Part shown: positions 25,955 through 33,770 of the stretch, piece after piece | Numbering within the stretch: position 1 is the first letter of the stretch | Layout of the letters: the number at the start of each line of letters is the position of its first letter | DNA from: Aurantiacibacter sp. MUD61 | Lineage (GTDB): Bacteria; Pseudomonadota; Alphaproteobacteria; Sphingomonadales; Sphingomonadaceae | Reading direction: 5' to 3' | DNA: 64,000 nucleotides | Assembly: GCF_027912455.1 (NCBI RefSeq) | Contig: NZ_CP115446.1 | Coordinates: forward strand, 643,501-707,500 | Notes under the pieces: generated by a model | Databases searched by the model: none | Told to the model about the DNA's origin: nothing | What the model saw: the letters and a program-made list of their open reading frames with translations, nothing else | Position numbers and translations under genes: made by a program

Positions 25955-27787
25955 ATGAAACGTTACGCAGCACTTCTGCTGGCATCGGTCGCCGTGGCTG
26001 GCTGCCAGGCCGCCGAGGCAGAAACCGCCACGATCGAATGCGCCACCACGCAAACCGAATGCATCAACACCTGGTTCGAGGAGAAGTTCGAGGAATATCT
26101 CGCCTTCAGCCCGATCCTGCAGACCAGCCTCGGCATCAAGACCGATTATGGCGCGCTGGATGATTTCAGTGTCGAAGGGATCGAGGAGCAGAACGCGTGG
26201 TTGCAGCAGGCCCGCGCCGACATGGAAGCCAATTTCGATTACGACGCGCTCGATGATGAGGCCAAGCAATCATACGACATGATGATCTATCTGGCGGAGA
26301 GTTCTGCCGGCCGGATGGAATATCTCGACAACGAATATATCCTGCACCAGATGCAGGGCGCCCACGCCTTCCTGCCGAGCTTCCTGCTGGGCCAGCATAC
26401 GGTGGAGAGCGAGGAAGACATGGTCGCTTTCATCTCCCGCCTCGAAGCCATGGGCCCGGCGATGGACCAACTGCTCATCCGCGCGCAGGCCAATGCCGAG
26501 CTTGGCACACGCCCGCCGCGCTTTTCCTATGATGCGGTGATCGCGGAATCGCAGGGCCTTATCTCCGGTGCTCCCTTCGACGATGGCGAGCCATCGGATC
26601 TGTGGGCCGGCACCGAAGAACGTCTCACTAGTCTGGTCGAGGAGGGCACGATCACTGAAGAGCGCGCCGAAGAACTCCGCGAAGATGCGCGCGTCGCACT
26701 TACCCAGAGCATGGCGCCCGCCTACCAGCGCGTTGTCGACTGGTTCAGCGAAGACATCGAGAATACCGTGGCAGGCAATGGCGTCAGCAGCCTCGCCAAT
26801 GGTGAAGCCTATTACAACTACATGCTCGAACAGAGCACTACGACCGAGCTGACCGCAGACGAAATCCACGAAATCGGCCTCTCCGAAGTCGCCCGCATCC
26901 GCGGCGAGATGGAAGCGATCAAGGAGCAGGTCGGCTTCGAGGGCACGCTGGACGAGTTCTTCGTCTTCATCCGCGAGGACCCGCAGTTCTTCTTCTCGAA
27001 TGATGAGGCGGGCGCGCAGGCCTATATCGACCGTGCCACCATGCATATCGACGAGCTGACCGAGCGGCTGCCCGAATTCTTCGGCCGCCTTCCGCGCGCT
27101 GCGCTGGAAGTGCGCCGGGTGGAGCCGTTCCGCGAACAGGATGGCGCCGCGCAGCATTATCGCCCCGGTACGCCCGACGGCTCGCGCCCCGGTGTCTATT
27201 ACGCGCATCTCTCGGATATGACGGCCATGCCGATCCCGCCGCTGGAGGCGATCGCCTATCACGAAGGCAATCCCGGCCACCACATGCAGATCAGCATCAG
27301 CCAAGAACTCGAAGGCATTCCGCGTTTCCGCACGCAGGGCGCGTACCAGACCGCCTATGTCGAAGGCTGGGCGCTCTATTCCGAAGTGCTGGCGAAGGAA
27401 ATGGGCGGATATGAAGACCCCTATTCCGAATTCGGCCAATTGCAGAGCGAGATGTGGCGCGCGATCCGCCTGGTGGTCGACACCGGCATCCACGCCAAGG
27501 GCTGGACCGAGGATGAGGCGGTTGCCTATTGCCTCGAAAACTCGCCCAATCCGGAGACGGTCGCACGCAGCGAAGTGCAGCGCTATTTCGTGCTGCCGGG
27601 GCAAGCGACCAGCTACAAGATCGGCATGATGCGCATCCAGGAATTGCGCGCGGAGGCCGAGGAAGAGCTGGGCGATGATTTCGACATCCGCGGCTTCCAC
27701 GATACGCTGCTCAATGGCGGTTCGATGCCGCTATCGATCCTCGAGCGGCGTGTGGATCTGTGGAAGGCTGGCCTGCAGGAAGGCTGA
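25955..27787 (+). CDS. DUF885 family lipoprotein, intact metal motif
   Basis: A 610-residue predicted lipoprotein (MKRYAALLLASVAVAGC, lipobox at Cys17). The DUF885 zinc site is intact: H436-E437-G-N-P-G-H442-H, with the later EGWA at E470. The helical N-terminal half and the C-terminal GQATSYKIGMMRIQELR are typical. The protein is probably a periplasmic or surface metallopeptidase, though the substrates of this family are poorly known. The paralogue at 13614-15266 lacks the catalytic Glu. The gene has its own upstream gap of 65 bases after the groESL terminator and precedes the APC permease by 69 bases. Confidence 0.9.
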   Translation: MKRYAALLLASVAVAGCQAAEAETATIECATTQTECINTWFEEKFEEYLAFSPILQTSLGIKTDYGALDDFSVEGIEEQNAWLQQARADMEANFDYDALDDEAKQSYDMMIYLAESSAGRMEYLDNEYILHQMQGAHAFLPSFLLGQHTVESEEDMVAFISRLEAMGPAMDQLLIRAQANAELGTRPPRFSYDAVIAESQGLISGAPFDDGEPSDLWAGTEERLTSLVEEGTITEERAEELREDARVALTQSMAPAYQRVVDWFSEDIENTVAGNGVSSLANGEAYYNYMLEQSTTTELTADEIHEIGLSEVARIRGEMEAIKEQVGFEGTLDEFFVFIREDPQFFFSNDEAGAQAYIDRATMHIDELTERLPEFFGRLPRAALEVRRVEPFREQDGAAQHYRPGTPDGSRPGVYYAHLSDMTAMPIPPLEAIAYHEGNPGHHMQISISQELEGIPRFRTQGAYQTAYVEGWALYSEVLAKEMGGYEDPYSEFGQLQSEMWRAIRLVVDTGIHAKGWTEDEAVAYCLENSPNPETVARSEVQRYFVLPGQATSYKIGMMRIQELRAEAEEELGDDFDIRGFHDTLLNGGSMPLSILERRVDLWKAGLQEG

Positions 27788-27805
27788 GCAATAACGCGTT
27801 CTTGT

Positions 27806-27864
27806 TTGACATGATGGTCCATCTGGCCTCTCCTCCCGATCGGGGGGACTGGCCGGATGGACCA
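27806..27864 (+). promoter_or_regulatory. Long hairpin enclosing the start of the APC permease
   Basis: TGGTCCATCTGGCC (27815-27828) pairs with GGCCGGATGGACCA (27851-27864) with one mismatch; inside, 27831-27848 forms a second stem around GATC. The G-run that serves as ribosome-binding site (27842-27847) and the ATG at 27857 both lie in the paired part. TTGACA at 27806-27811 could be a -35 element. The structure could be a translational switch or a repressor operator. Confidence 0.6.
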
Positions 27865-29161
27865 ATCGTATAAACCGCCGCGTGTCATAGGACTGGCCGG
27901 CGCGACACTCATGAATCTCAACGGCGTTATCGGCGCCGGGATCTTCGCACTTCCTGCGCTGCTTTACGCAGGCGCGGGAAGCTACGCGCCGCTGGCCATT
28001 TTCGCCTTCGCCCTTTTGAGTTGCAGTACGCTTGCCATTTTCGGGAGGCTCAGCACGCGGTTCGACCAGTCGGGCGGTCCGCAGCTCTATGTCGAATATG
28101 CCTTCGGACGCTTCGCAGGTTTCGAAGCGGGCTGGTGCATCATGGGCGCGAATATCGCCGCGCGTGCGGCCAATTTCCACGTAATCGTCGCTTACCTGGC
28201 CGCGATCTTCCCGGTGTTCGACGATCCGGTGATCCGCCTGGTGACCATCATGGCGCTGATTGCGGCCTTCACCCTGCTCGCCATATCCGGCACGCGCCGT
28301 TCCATTGGCGCGCTGTGGGTCGGAACGGCGCTGAAAGTCACGCCAATCCTCCTGCTGTGCATCGTCGGGCTGTTCACCAGCGGAATACCGGACGAATTCG
28401 TCGCCCCGCAATTCAGCGAAGTCGAGGCCACTGCCCTGCTCCTCGCCTATGCGTTTTCGGGTGGAGGCGTCTCGACGATCACCGCCGGGGAGACGCGCAA
28501 CGCGCAGCGCACCGTCTTCCTGTCGATGTATATCAACCTCGCAATTGTTGCGGCGCTATATGTGCTGGTCCAGCTGACCTATGTCGCCATTGCGCCGGAA
28601 GCAGCCAATATGGATCGCCCACTGGCGGCTGCCGGTGAGGCCGTGTTCGGTGCATGGGGCGGTATCCTGATCTCCATTGCCGCGATCTTTTCGATTGGCA
28701 CCGGCCAGCTCAATTATTTCGTTGCCATGCCGCGCCTGTTTTACGGCATGGGCAGGCGCGGACTTTTGCCGCGGCACTTTGCCAGCATTTCATCGCGCTT
28801 CGACACGCCGTGGTTTGCCATCACGGTGTACGGCTTCATCATTGCCGCCCTCGCGCTCAGCGGGACTTTCCGATCGCTGGCGGAGCTGATGGTCGCAACC
28901 GAAACGCTGGTGGTCATTGCCGGCATCTGTGCCTTTATCGCCATGTGGGTGCGCAATAGCTCGGGCTTTGCGAAGGGTATGGGAGTGCTCTGGGGTGGCA
29001 TCACGATGATCGCGATCGCGTTCAATTTGTGGCTGCTCGCGCAAGTGCCATGGAGCGCCGCATTGCCGACCGGTGGCATCCTTTTGGTGGGCGCATTAAT
29101 CTATCTGATTGCCCGGCGCAGGGATGGCGATGTCGAGGCGATCCACATCGCACAAACATAG
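27857..29161 (+). CDS. APC superfamily amino-acid permease
   Basis: A 434-residue inner-membrane transporter with about twelve helices. The first helix carries the APC signature LMNLNGVIGAGIFALPALL (GxGIF type). Further segments such as FSGGGVSTITAGETRNAQRT and SIGTGQLNYFVAMPRLFYGMGRRGLLP are typical of amino-acid/polyamine permeases. The substrate cannot be told from the sequence; the DUF885 peptidase upstream suggests peptide or amino-acid salvage, as inference. Its start codon lies in a long hairpin. Confidence 0.92.
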   Translation: MDQSYKPPRVIGLAGATLMNLNGVIGAGIFALPALLYAGAGSYAPLAIFAFALLSCSTLAIFGRLSTRFDQSGGPQLYVEYAFGRFAGFEAGWCIMGANIAARAANFHVIVAYLAAIFPVFDDPVIRLVTIMALIAAFTLLAISGTRRSIGALWVGTALKVTPILLLCIVGLFTSGIPDEFVAPQFSEVEATALLLAYAFSGGGVSTITAGETRNAQRTVFLSMYINLAIVAALYVLVQLTYVAIAPEAANMDRPLAAAGEAVFGAWGGILISIAAIFSIGTGQLNYFVAMPRLFYGMGRRGLLPRHFASISSRFDTPWFAITVYGFIIAALALSGTFRSLAELMVATETLVVIAGICAFIAMWVRNSSGFAKGMGVLWGGITMIAIAFNLWLLAQVPWSAALPTGGILLVGALIYLIARRRDGDVEAIHIAQT

Positions 29162-29174
29162 GCCGCGCGGCGCT

Positions 29175-29741
29175 CTATTCGCCCGGCGTGGGAGTACCCG
29201 GATTCACTTCGCCTTCGAATTCGGGAATAGGCCGCGCATCGCCTTCGGCGCTGGTGGCTGCAATGCCGTTTGCCTCGATGTCTTCGATCAGCCAGCGCAT
29301 CTCGTCGATCTCCTTGCGCTGGGCGCGGATGATATCGTTCGCCAGTTTGCGCACCCGGACATCCTCGATCCCGGCGCGCTCGCTCGTCATGATTGCGATC
29401 GAATGGTGCGGAATCATCGCGGACATATATTCGCTGTCGTCGATCGTCGTCTGGCTGCGCACGAGGAACAGGGATAGCGCAAAAGTAACCACTGATACGC
29501 CGATGATGATCCAGTTCTTGGCCGTGTTCTTGTACATGCCCCACATGAAATGCAGCATGACGACAGCCATCACCGCGCCCATGACGAACATCATCCAGAA
29601 GCGCGTTTCGCTCCAGAACACGTGGCTCAGTGCATAGGTGTTGAGATACATGAGGCCGAACATAATGACGGTGGATGTGCCCACCATCGCCATAAAGCGT
29701 TTGTAATCGCCTTCGTTTTTGCTGCCGCTTTCACTCATCAA
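29175..29741 (-). CDS. Membrane-anchored DUF305 protein
   Basis: A 188-residue protein with three N-terminal transmembrane helices (about 16-36, 46-64, 76-94) and a soluble DUF305 half-domain: DSEYMSAMIPHHSIAIMTSERA, with the His pair at 112-113, followed by LANDIIRAQRKEIDEM. DUF305 proteins are ferritin-like helical proteins often found in copper and other metal-resistance loci; binding of metal by His/Met is likely. It is the third gene of the csoR operon, 74 bases after the glutaredoxin-MauE gene. Confidence 0.88.
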   Translation of the reverse strand: MMSESGSKNEGDYKRFMAMVGTSTVIMFGLMYLNTYALSHVFWSETRFWMMFVMGAVMAVVMLHFMWGMYKNTAKNWIIIGVSVVTFALSLFLVRSQTTIDDSEYMSAMIPHHSIAIMTSERAGIEDVRVRKLANDIIRAQRKEIDEMRWLIEDIEANGIAATSAEGDARPIPEFEGEVNPGTPTPGE

Positions 29742-29815
29742 ATCTGGTCCCTGTTAGTGCCTTCTGAGCCCATAACGCAGCATAGGGGGGATTGAGTTCC
29801 TAGACTTTGCCGAAG

Positions 29816-30556
29816 CTAAAGGATCGCAGGCTTCACCAGCATCCATACGGCCATGCCGACCATGAACAGGTTTTCGGTTAGCGAGATAAAGCCGAGCGGC
29901 ACGTTGCTGTCGCCGCCGACGCAGGCGCATTTCAGCTCTCGCTTGTCGATGTAGACCGCCTTGAACACACTCACCGCCCCGATGGTGCCGATGAACAGCG
30001 CGACGGGAATAGAGACGATGTTCAGCACATGCGCGGTCATCAGTACGCCCGCCAGCCCCTCGGCCCATGGGTAAATGTAGCCATACGGGACCCAGCGTTT
30101 GGCGAGCAGATCGTAGTTGAGGAACATGGTCGAGAAACTCTCGATATCGCGCAGCTTGAGATAGGCGAGGACGCACATCGAGAAGCTGACGAACCATTCG
30201 GCAGACAGGATCGATAGCGCCTCTCCGGTGGCCACGAAGGCTCCACCCAGCGCCATCAGCGCAGTCATCATGAATAGCACGGCGACGGGCCAGTAGCTCG
30301 TGCCGTCCTTGTTCACGGGATTGCCGAAATGCGCGCGCAGGTCGGTATAGCCACCGATCCGCTCATCGCCGATCCAGGCCTGCGGCGTGGTCTTCACACC
30401 GTGCTTTTCCTTGAAAGCGTCGGTCTCTGCGCGGTTATCGAGCGTATGATCCTCGACAGTATAACCCTTGCTTTCCAGCAGCCATTTCGACTTCAGGCCA
30501 TAAGGACAGGTGTGGTTTTCCATGTCCATGCGATAGAGTGTGGCGGTCTTGCTCAT
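29816..30556 (-). CDS. Glutaredoxin-MauE membrane fusion
   Basis: A 246-residue protein. The first about 80 residues are a glutaredoxin with the active site CPYG (in MENHTCPYGLKSKWLLESKG) and the cis-Pro segment VKTTPQAWIGDERIGGY. Then come about four helices of the MauE/DoxX type with a CAC motif (ELKCACVGGDSNVPLG) near the last helices, the usual site of thiol exchange. The start at 30556 overlaps the csoR stop in an ATGA; the longer frame from 30649 is an artefact over csoR. Likely task: passing electrons across the membrane to keep periplasmic thiols or copper reduced. Such fusions are often found beside csoR-copA. Confidence 0.88.
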   Translation of the reverse strand: MSKTATLYRMDMENHTCPYGLKSKWLLESKGYTVEDHTLDNRAETDAFKEKHGVKTTPQAWIGDERIGGYTDLRAHFGNPVNKDGTSYWPVAVLFMMTALMALGGAFVATGEALSILSAEWFVSFSMCVLAYLKLRDIESFSTMFLNYDLLAKRWVPYGYIYPWAEGLAGVLMTAHVLNIVSIPVALFIGTIGAVSVFKAVYIDKRELKCACVGGDSNVPLGFISLTENLFMVGMAVWMLVKPAIL

Positions 30557-30831
30557 TTGCGCGTCCTTTCCAGAAGGTCGACGAGCTCGGCAAACTTCTG
30601 TTCCTGTTCTGCACTGTCGCCGGAAGCGATGGCTTCCGCCACGCAGCATGCGGCGTGGCGCTTCAGGATTTCGCTTTCAGCCTTGGCCAAGGCAGACTTC
30701 ACTGCCTGCATCTGGTTCAGCACATCGATGCAATAACGGTCCTGTTCCACCATGCGTGCAACGCCCTGCACCTGCCCTGCGATGCGGTTCAGGCGGTTCA
30801 CCGTGGTTTTGGCGCTGGCGGTGGCAGACAT
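30553..30831 (-). CDS. csoR: CsoR-family copper-sensing repressor
   Basis: A 92-residue all-helical repressor of the CsoR/RcnR/FrmR family (DUF156). The Cu(I)-binding triad is present as Cys34, His59 and Cys63 (YCIDVL and KRHAACC), matching the Cys-His-x3-Cys order of copper sensors. It begins MSATASAKTTVNRLNRIAGQVQGVARMVEQDRYC. It lies divergent from copA, with a GGG-rich dyad between them, and its stop overlaps the next gene by four bases. Copper binding should release DNA and induce both directions. Confidence 0.93.
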   Translation of the reverse strand: MSATASAKTTVNRLNRIAGQVQGVARMVEQDRYCIDVLNQMQAVKSALAKAESEILKRHAACCVAEAIASGDSAEQEQKFAELVDLLERTRK

Positions 30832-30850
30832 GGACAAAAGACCTCTTTCA

Positions 30851-30867
30851 ATACCCTGTGGGGGTAT
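30851..30867. promoter_or_regulatory. CsoR-type operator between csoR and copA
   Basis: ATACCCTGTGGGGGTAT is a dyad (ATACCC and GGGTAT) of the form known for CsoR-family operators. It lies 19 bases before the csoR start and 15 bases before the copA start, so it can control both. Confidence 0.8.
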
Positions 30868-30882
30868 ATATATGGCCCCATC

Positions 30883-32655
30883 ATGAGCAATGGCAAGATC
30901 ATTCCCCCCGCCCTTTCCCGCCGCACCCTGCTGAAAGGCACGGGAGCACTGGCAGCGGCCGGTCTCGCAATCCCGGCCTGGGCGCGCGGACAGTCTCTCA
31001 GTCATGCGCGCAATGGCTTTGGCGAGATCTCGGGCGAGAGCATCGACCTGACGATCGACAATCACCATTTCACCACGGGCGGCCGCAGCGGTCACGCCAT
31101 CGCGGTGAATGGAAGCGTTCCGGGTCCGCTTATTCGCCTGCGCGAAGGGCAGGATGTCACGCTCAATGTCACCAATAACCTCGATGAGGACAGCTCGATC
31201 CACTGGCATGGCTTGCTGCTGCCGTTCCAGTTCGATGGTGTGCCCGGCGTCAGCTTCCCCGGGATCAAGCCCGGCGAGACATTCCAGTACCGCTTCCCGA
31301 TCCGCCAGAACGGCACATACTGGTGGCATTCGCACAGCGGCTTGCAGGAGCAGGCAGGGCATTACGGCCCGCTGGTCATCGATGCTGCCGAGCCCGATCC
31401 GCGCTATGACCGCGACCTTGTCGTTCTGCTGAGCGAATTCACCCCGCGTCACCCGCATGAAATCGCACGGATGCTGGCGGTGGGTGAGCATTATTTCAAC
31501 CGCTCCATGCAAACTGTTGGCGATGGTTCGATGAGCCTTGAAGACCGGCTGATGTGGGGCGCGATGCGAATGAACCCGCGCGACATTTCCGATGTCACCG
31601 GCTCCACCTATACCTACCTCATCAACGGTCACGGCCCTGCAGACGATCTGCAATTCCAGTTCCAGCCGGGCGAGCGCATTCGCCTGCGCATCATCAACGG
31701 TTCGGCGATGACGCTCTTCAACGTGCGCATCCCCGGCGTGCCGATGACGGTAATTGCCGCCGACGGTATCGATGTGGACGATGTCGAGGTTGATGAATTC
31801 CAGATCGGCGTGGCCGAGACTTACGACGTTATCGTCACCCCGCCCGATGGCAGCCACGCGCTGGTGGCAGAGGCGATGGACCGATCCGGGATGGGAGTGG
31901 CCAGCCTCACCTCGCACGCCGGCCACCGCGCCACCCCGCCGCCGCTGCGCGAGCCGGTGAACCTGACCATGGTCGACATGGGCATGGGCAGCATGGACCA
32001 CGGCGGAGGACATGGCGGCGGCCACGGCGGAATGGACCATGGCGCGATGGGACACGATATGTCCGGCGAAGGCGACATGGCGATGGATCACAACATGCGT
32101 GATACCTCGCTGCTGCCGCCCGATGTCGAGGTGAATGCCGGGGTCGATATGGTCAGCCCGATGCCGATGGACCGTATGGACTTTCCCGGTCTCGGCCTCG
32201 ACAATGTCGATCACCGCGTGCTGCGCTACACCGATTTGCGCGCCAAAAACGCGAACCCGCACCGCATGCCGACGCGGCAGCTGGAGATTCACCTCACCGG
32301 CAATATGGAACGCTACATGTGGTCATTCGATGGCCGCCAGTTCAGCGCCGTGACCGACGATCCGATCCGCTTCGCCTATGACGAGCGGGTGCGGGTGAAG
32401 CTGGTCAACGACACCATGATGGCCCACCCGATCCACCTGCATGGACACTTCTTCGAACTGGTGAATGGTGCGGACCATATGCACCAGCCGCTGAAGCACA
32501 CGGTCGTCGTGCAGCCGGGTGGCACTGCGACCTTCGACCTGACCGCAAACGAGCCGGGCGACTGGGCCTTCCACTGCCATTTGCTCTACCACATGCATGC
32601 AGGGATGATGCAAACCGTCACCGTGCGCCCCTTCCCGCTCGAGGGAGAAGGATGA
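30883..32655 (+). CDS. copA: Multicopper oxidase CopA, copper resistance
   Basis: A 590-residue periplasmic oxidase exported by Tat: SRRTLLKGTGALAAAGLAIPAWA carries the twin Arg at 13-14. Type 2/3 copper ligands are in HWHG (107-110) and WWHSHSG (147-153), HPIHLHGHFFEL, and the type 1 site HCHLLYHMHAGM (from 564). A Met/His-rich insert of about 40 residues (363-405, repeats of MDHG and HGG) is typical of PcoA/CopA. It oxidises or sequesters Cu(I) in the periplasm. Its stop overlaps the copB start. The frame extending upstream to 30538 covers csoR and is not real. Confidence 0.96.
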   Translation: MSNGKIIPPALSRRTLLKGTGALAAAGLAIPAWARGQSLSHARNGFGEISGESIDLTIDNHHFTTGGRSGHAIAVNGSVPGPLIRLREGQDVTLNVTNNLDEDSSIHWHGLLLPFQFDGVPGVSFPGIKPGETFQYRFPIRQNGTYWWHSHSGLQEQAGHYGPLVIDAAEPDPRYDRDLVVLLSEFTPRHPHEIARMLAVGEHYFNRSMQTVGDGSMSLEDRLMWGAMRMNPRDISDVTGSTYTYLINGHGPADDLQFQFQPGERIRLRIINGSAMTLFNVRIPGVPMTVIAADGIDVDDVEVDEFQIGVAETYDVIVTPPDGSHALVAEAMDRSGMGVASLTSHAGHRATPPPLREPVNLTMVDMGMGSMDHGGGHGGGHGGMDHGAMGHDMSGEGDMAMDHNMRDTSLLPPDVEVNAGVDMVSPMPMDRMDFPGLGLDNVDHRVLRYTDLRAKNANPHRMPTRQLEIHLTGNMERYMWSFDGRQFSAVTDDPIRFAYDERVRVKLVNDTMMAHPIHLHGHFFELVNGADHMHQPLKHTVVVQPGGTATFDLTANEPGDWAFHCHLLYHMHAGMMQTVTVRPFPLEGEG

Positions 32656-33707
32656 TGCGGGCTATTTTCCTTGCAAGTGCCGCCCTGATCGCCAGCCCCG
32701 CGATGGCACAGGATCATGGCGATCACTCGGGCCACGCCCAGCATCAGGACCACTCGGCTCAACAGCAGGCGGAAGAGGCCGAAGCTGACGCAGAACCGGA
32801 TCATTCCGCGCATCAGGCGATGGATCACTCCGCCCACCAGATGGCCACCGATCCGGAAGAAGAGCAGGACCATGCGCAAATGGATCACGGGGCGATTGAC
32901 CATTCCCAACATGGCCAGATGGACCATTCGCAGATGAACCATGGCGCCATGGATGCAGAGATTCCCTCCGGTCCGCCGCCTGCCGAAGCTTTCGAAGGTC
33001 CGGCGCACGCCGCAGACGCGATCTGGGGCGAAGATGCGATGGTGGCCGCGCGCGGATACAACCGGGCGACTCATGGCAATGCGCGGTTCGGCGTAATCCT
33101 TGGTGAGCGGCTCGAAGCGCGCATTGGCGAAGGCCATGACGAATATCTCTGGGACGTGTCCGGCTGGTATGGCACCGCGACCGACCGCGTCGTTTTCAAA
33201 AGCGAAGGCGAAGGCGAGTTTGGCGGCGGTGTGGAAGATGCCGAGCTGCAATTGCTCTGGGGCCATGCCATCGGCCCATGGTTCGATTTGCAGGCAGGCG
33301 TGCGTCTCGATGTCGAACCGGACACAACCGCGCATCTCGCCGTGGGCGTGGCGGGCCTCGCGCCCTACATGATCCATGTCGATGCCGCCGCTTTCCTCTC
33401 CGATGAGGGAGATCTGACCGCCCGCGTCGAAGCCGAACACGATATGCGCCTGACCCAGCAGCTGGTACTGCAGCCGCGCATCGAATTCGATCTCGCGGCG
33501 CAGGACATTCCCGAGCGGGGCGTTGCCGCAGGTCTGGTCAAGGCCGAGCTGGGCGCAAGGCTGCGCTATGAATTCGTCCCTGAATTCGCGCCCTATGTGG
33601 GTATGGAATACGAACGCGCCTTTGGCGGCACTGCCGATATCATCCGCGCCGGAGGGGACGATCCAGGTGGCTTCGTGTTCCTTGTCGGCCTTCGCGCCTG
33701 GTTCTGA
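32652..33707 (+). CDS. copB: Outer-membrane copper resistance protein CopB
   Basis: A 351-residue protein with a signal peptide (MMRAIFLASAALIASPAMAQ), a long His/Met/Asp-rich N-terminal segment (about 21-100) made of repeats such as DHSAHQ and MDHSQ, and a C-terminal beta-barrel part (YNRATHGNARFGVILGERLEARIGEG to FLVGLRAWF, ending in Phe). This is the CopB/PcoB plan. It is coupled to copA by an ATGA-like overlap and ends at a shared terminator. It probably binds or exports copper at the outer membrane. Confidence 0.95.
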   Translation: MMRAIFLASAALIASPAMAQDHGDHSGHAQHQDHSAQQQAEEAEADAEPDHSAHQAMDHSAHQMATDPEEEQDHAQMDHGAIDHSQHGQMDHSQMNHGAMDAEIPSGPPPAEAFEGPAHAADAIWGEDAMVAARGYNRATHGNARFGVILGERLEARIGEGHDEYLWDVSGWYGTATDRVVFKSEGEGEFGGGVEDAELQLLWGHAIGPWFDLQAGVRLDVEPDTTAHLAVGVAGLAPYMIHVDAAAFLSDEGDLTARVEAEHDMRLTQQLVLQPRIEFDLAAQDIPERGVAAGLVKAELGARLRYEFVPEFAPYVGMEYERAFGGTADIIRAGGDDPGGFVFLVGLRAWF

Positions 33708-33710
33708 CAC

Positions 33711-33752
33711 GAAAAAGGGGCGCTCCACCATTGGCGGAGCGCCCCCTTTTTA
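33711..33752. terminator. Bidirectional terminator between copB and the DUF305-LVIVD gene
   Basis: GGGGCGCTCC (33717-33726) pairs with GGAGCGCCCC (33736-33745). It is flanked by five A on the left and five T on the right, so it can end transcripts from both sides. Confidence 0.9.
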
Positions 33753-33770
33753 TCTCGGCAGAAGCTGGCC

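Noticed and set aside
30832..32292. A long N-terminal extension of csoR through copA on the minus strand
   Set aside because: The frame is open only as the antisense of copA. CsoR proteins are about 90 residues and the start at 30831 fits.
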